A DNA stretch of 7,869 nt from Victivallales bacterium (GTDB lineage: Bacteria > Verrucomicrobiota > Lentisphaeria > Oligosphaerales > Lenti-02): positions 1 to 7,869 of the forward strand of contig JABGQJ010000352.1 in the NCBI GenBank assembly GCA_018648945.1, read 5' to 3'. The notes below the pieces were generated by a model. The model was not told the DNA's origin. It did no database searches and was given only the letters and a program-made list of their open reading frames with translations. Positions 6,897-7,869 of this stretch are shown here, one piece after another. A program made the translations under genes and the position numbers. Numbering within the stretch: position 1 is the first letter of the stretch; each line of letters begins with the position of its first letter.

Positions 6897-7869
6897 ATGA
6901 AGTCTGAGAGTCGCCCCAACGTTCTCGTCTTCGTACCCCATGACCTGGGCGATCACCTGCACTGCTACGGTCACGAGACCGTGCGGAGCCCGCACCTGGA
7001 CCAGCTTGCGTCGGATGGCGTACGGTTCACAAGCTACTTCACCTCCGCGCCGGAGTGCACCTCCAGTCGTGGCTGTATGATGACGGGGCGGCACAGTCAT
7101 CAGCATGGGCTGATGGGGCTCTGCTGGTTCGGCTGGGACATCCATCCGCACGTGCCGCACCTGGCGGCGCGCCTCCGCGGCGGAGGGTACCAAACCCACC
7201 TCTTCGGCATGCAGCATGAGACGCACGGAGCCCCCGAGGGGCTCGGCTACGCGCACAACCACCCCGCACGGGGAAACCACGTGGCCGACGTGTGCCACAA
7301 TCTCGTCGAGTTCCTCGGCAGTGAAGAGGCCCGCTCGGATTCGCCGTGGTTCGCCTGCGCCGGATTCAAGCACGTGCACCGACCGTGGAACAACACGCCC
7401 ACATCCACCCCGGACGAGGTGGCGGTGCAACCCTACCTGCCGGACAACCCGACCATCCGCGACGACCTCACCCACTTCCACCAGGACATCCTCGAGATGG
7501 ACGCGGCCATCGGTGAAGTCCTGAGCACACTCCGTGACTCGGATGTTGGCGAGAATACCATCATCGTGTTCACCACCGACCACGGTGCCGCATTCCCGCG
7601 CGCCAAGGCCACGTTCTACGATCCTGGCATCCACATCCCCCTGATCATGTACTGGCCAGGGCACATGGAGGGCGGGCGGGAGTTCGACGAGCTCCTGAGC
7701 AACGTTGATTTCACCTCGACGATCCTCGACTGTTGCGGGCTGGACGTGCCCGAGGACATTCCTTCCCGCAGCTTCCTGCCCCTGGTCGGGGGCGAGCCCT
7801 ACGATGTGCGGGAGGCAGTCTACGGTGCATTGTTCTACGACGTCTCCTACGATCCCATGCACTACGTTC
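6897..7869 (+). CDS. S1-family sulfatase, heparan N-sulfatase (SGSH)-like, C-terminal part outside the window
   Basis: The 324 visible residues are the N-terminal alkaline-phosphatase-fold domain of a sulfatase, which hydrolyses sulfate esters or sulfamates on glycans. Features in order: NVLVFVPHDLGD (metal site H15-D16, where most sulfatases have D-D); P-E-C54-T-S-S-R58-G-C-M-M-T-G-R, the formylglycine signature, with Ser in place of the usual Pro; HSHQHGLMGL; G-F-K-H159-V-H161-R-P-W; F-T-T-D228-H229-G (metal ligands); and A-F-P-R-A-K237-A-T-F-Y-D-P-G-I-H. The HQHG-x-x-GL block and the F-P-x-x-x-x-x-x-Y-x-P-G stretch resemble human N-sulfoglucosamine sulfohydrolase, suggesting subfamily S1_8. 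The real substrate is unknown. There is no signal peptide, so cytoplasmic action on imported fragments is likely. Activity needs conversion of C54 by a formylglycine-generating enzyme or anaerobic maturase, not seen here. About 120-180 residues are missing at the right edge, judged from the family's usual length. Confidence 0.92.
   Translation, partial: MKSESRPNVLVFVPHDLGDHLHCYGHETVRSPHLDQLASDGVRFTSYFTSAPECTSSRGCMMTGRHSHQHGLMGLCWFGWDIHPHVPHLAARLRGGGYQTHLFGMQHETHGAPEGLGYAHNHPARGNHVADVCHNLVEFLGSEEARSDSPWFACAGFKHVHRPWNNTPTSTPDEVAVQPYLPDNPTIRDDLTHFHQDILEMDAAIGEVLSTLRDSDVGENTIIVFTTDHGAAFPRAKATFYDPGIHIPLIMYWPGHMEGGREFDELLSNVDFTSTILDCCGLDVPEDIPSRSFLPLVGGEPYDVREAVYGALFYDVSYDPMHYV

Noticed and set aside
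6753..7862. A 369-codon frame on the minus strand opposite the sulfatase.
   Set aside because: The opposite strand carries unmistakable sulfatase motifs and a strong ribosome binding site. This frame shows no family pattern and would overlap the divergent promoter region.
1..7869. Search for CRISPR arrays, insertion sequences, transposase remnants, tRNA genes and attachment sites.
   Set aside because: I saw no regularly spaced repeats, no terminal inverted repeats with target duplications, no transposase motifs and no tRNA-like cloverleaf. Gaps between genes are short.

Overview
The window is GC-rich, densely coded bacterial DNA that looks like a carbohydrate-degradation locus. The gene content is a secreted multidomain glycoside-hydrolase-like protein, an S1 sulfatase of the heparan N-sulfatase type, a BD-FAE/acetylxylan-esterase-like hydrolase and a secreted beta-helix protein. 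With usable Shine-Dalgarno sites and Sec signal peptides, this suggests the PVC group (Planctomycetota, Lentisphaerota, Verrucomicrobiota) or a similar glycan-degrading phylum such as Hydrogenedentota or Armatimonadota. No rRNA, tRNA or phylogenetic marker is present, so the assignment is inference only.

Layout: five genes lie on the minus strand and one on the plus strand. In the minus-strand order of transcription they are: an alpha/beta hydrolase (6680 to 5859); a 1443-residue secreted protein with a CBM9-like domain, beta-sandwiches and a TIM-barrel-like glycoside hydrolase region (5759 to 1428); DNA-3-methyladenine glycosylase I, tag (1416 to 805); a 71-residue two-helix membrane protein of Imm17 type, overlapping tag by 4 nt (808 to 593); and, after a hairpin that may be a weak terminator (531-555), the start of a secreted beta-helix protein that runs off the left edge (415 to 1). 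Diverging from the esterase is the sulfatase, beginning at 6897 and cut by the right edge. The 216-bp divergent intergenic region holds a plausible minus-strand promoter, two inverted repeats and a strong ribosome binding site for the sulfatase.

How the genes may work together (inference): the secreted CBM/glycoside-hydrolase protein and the beta-helix protein would bind and cut a polysaccharide outside the cytoplasm. The sulfatase and esterase, which lack visible signal peptides, would remove sulfate and acyl groups from imported fragments. The tag-imm17 pair has no obvious link to glycan metabolism but is packed tightly behind the large gene.

Most worth a second look are the large enzyme's putative catalytic centre (D962/E1009 after the HDNYID motif), the non-canonical sulfatase signature C-T-S-S-R, the Imm17-like gene without a toxin, and the paired dyads between the divergent genes.
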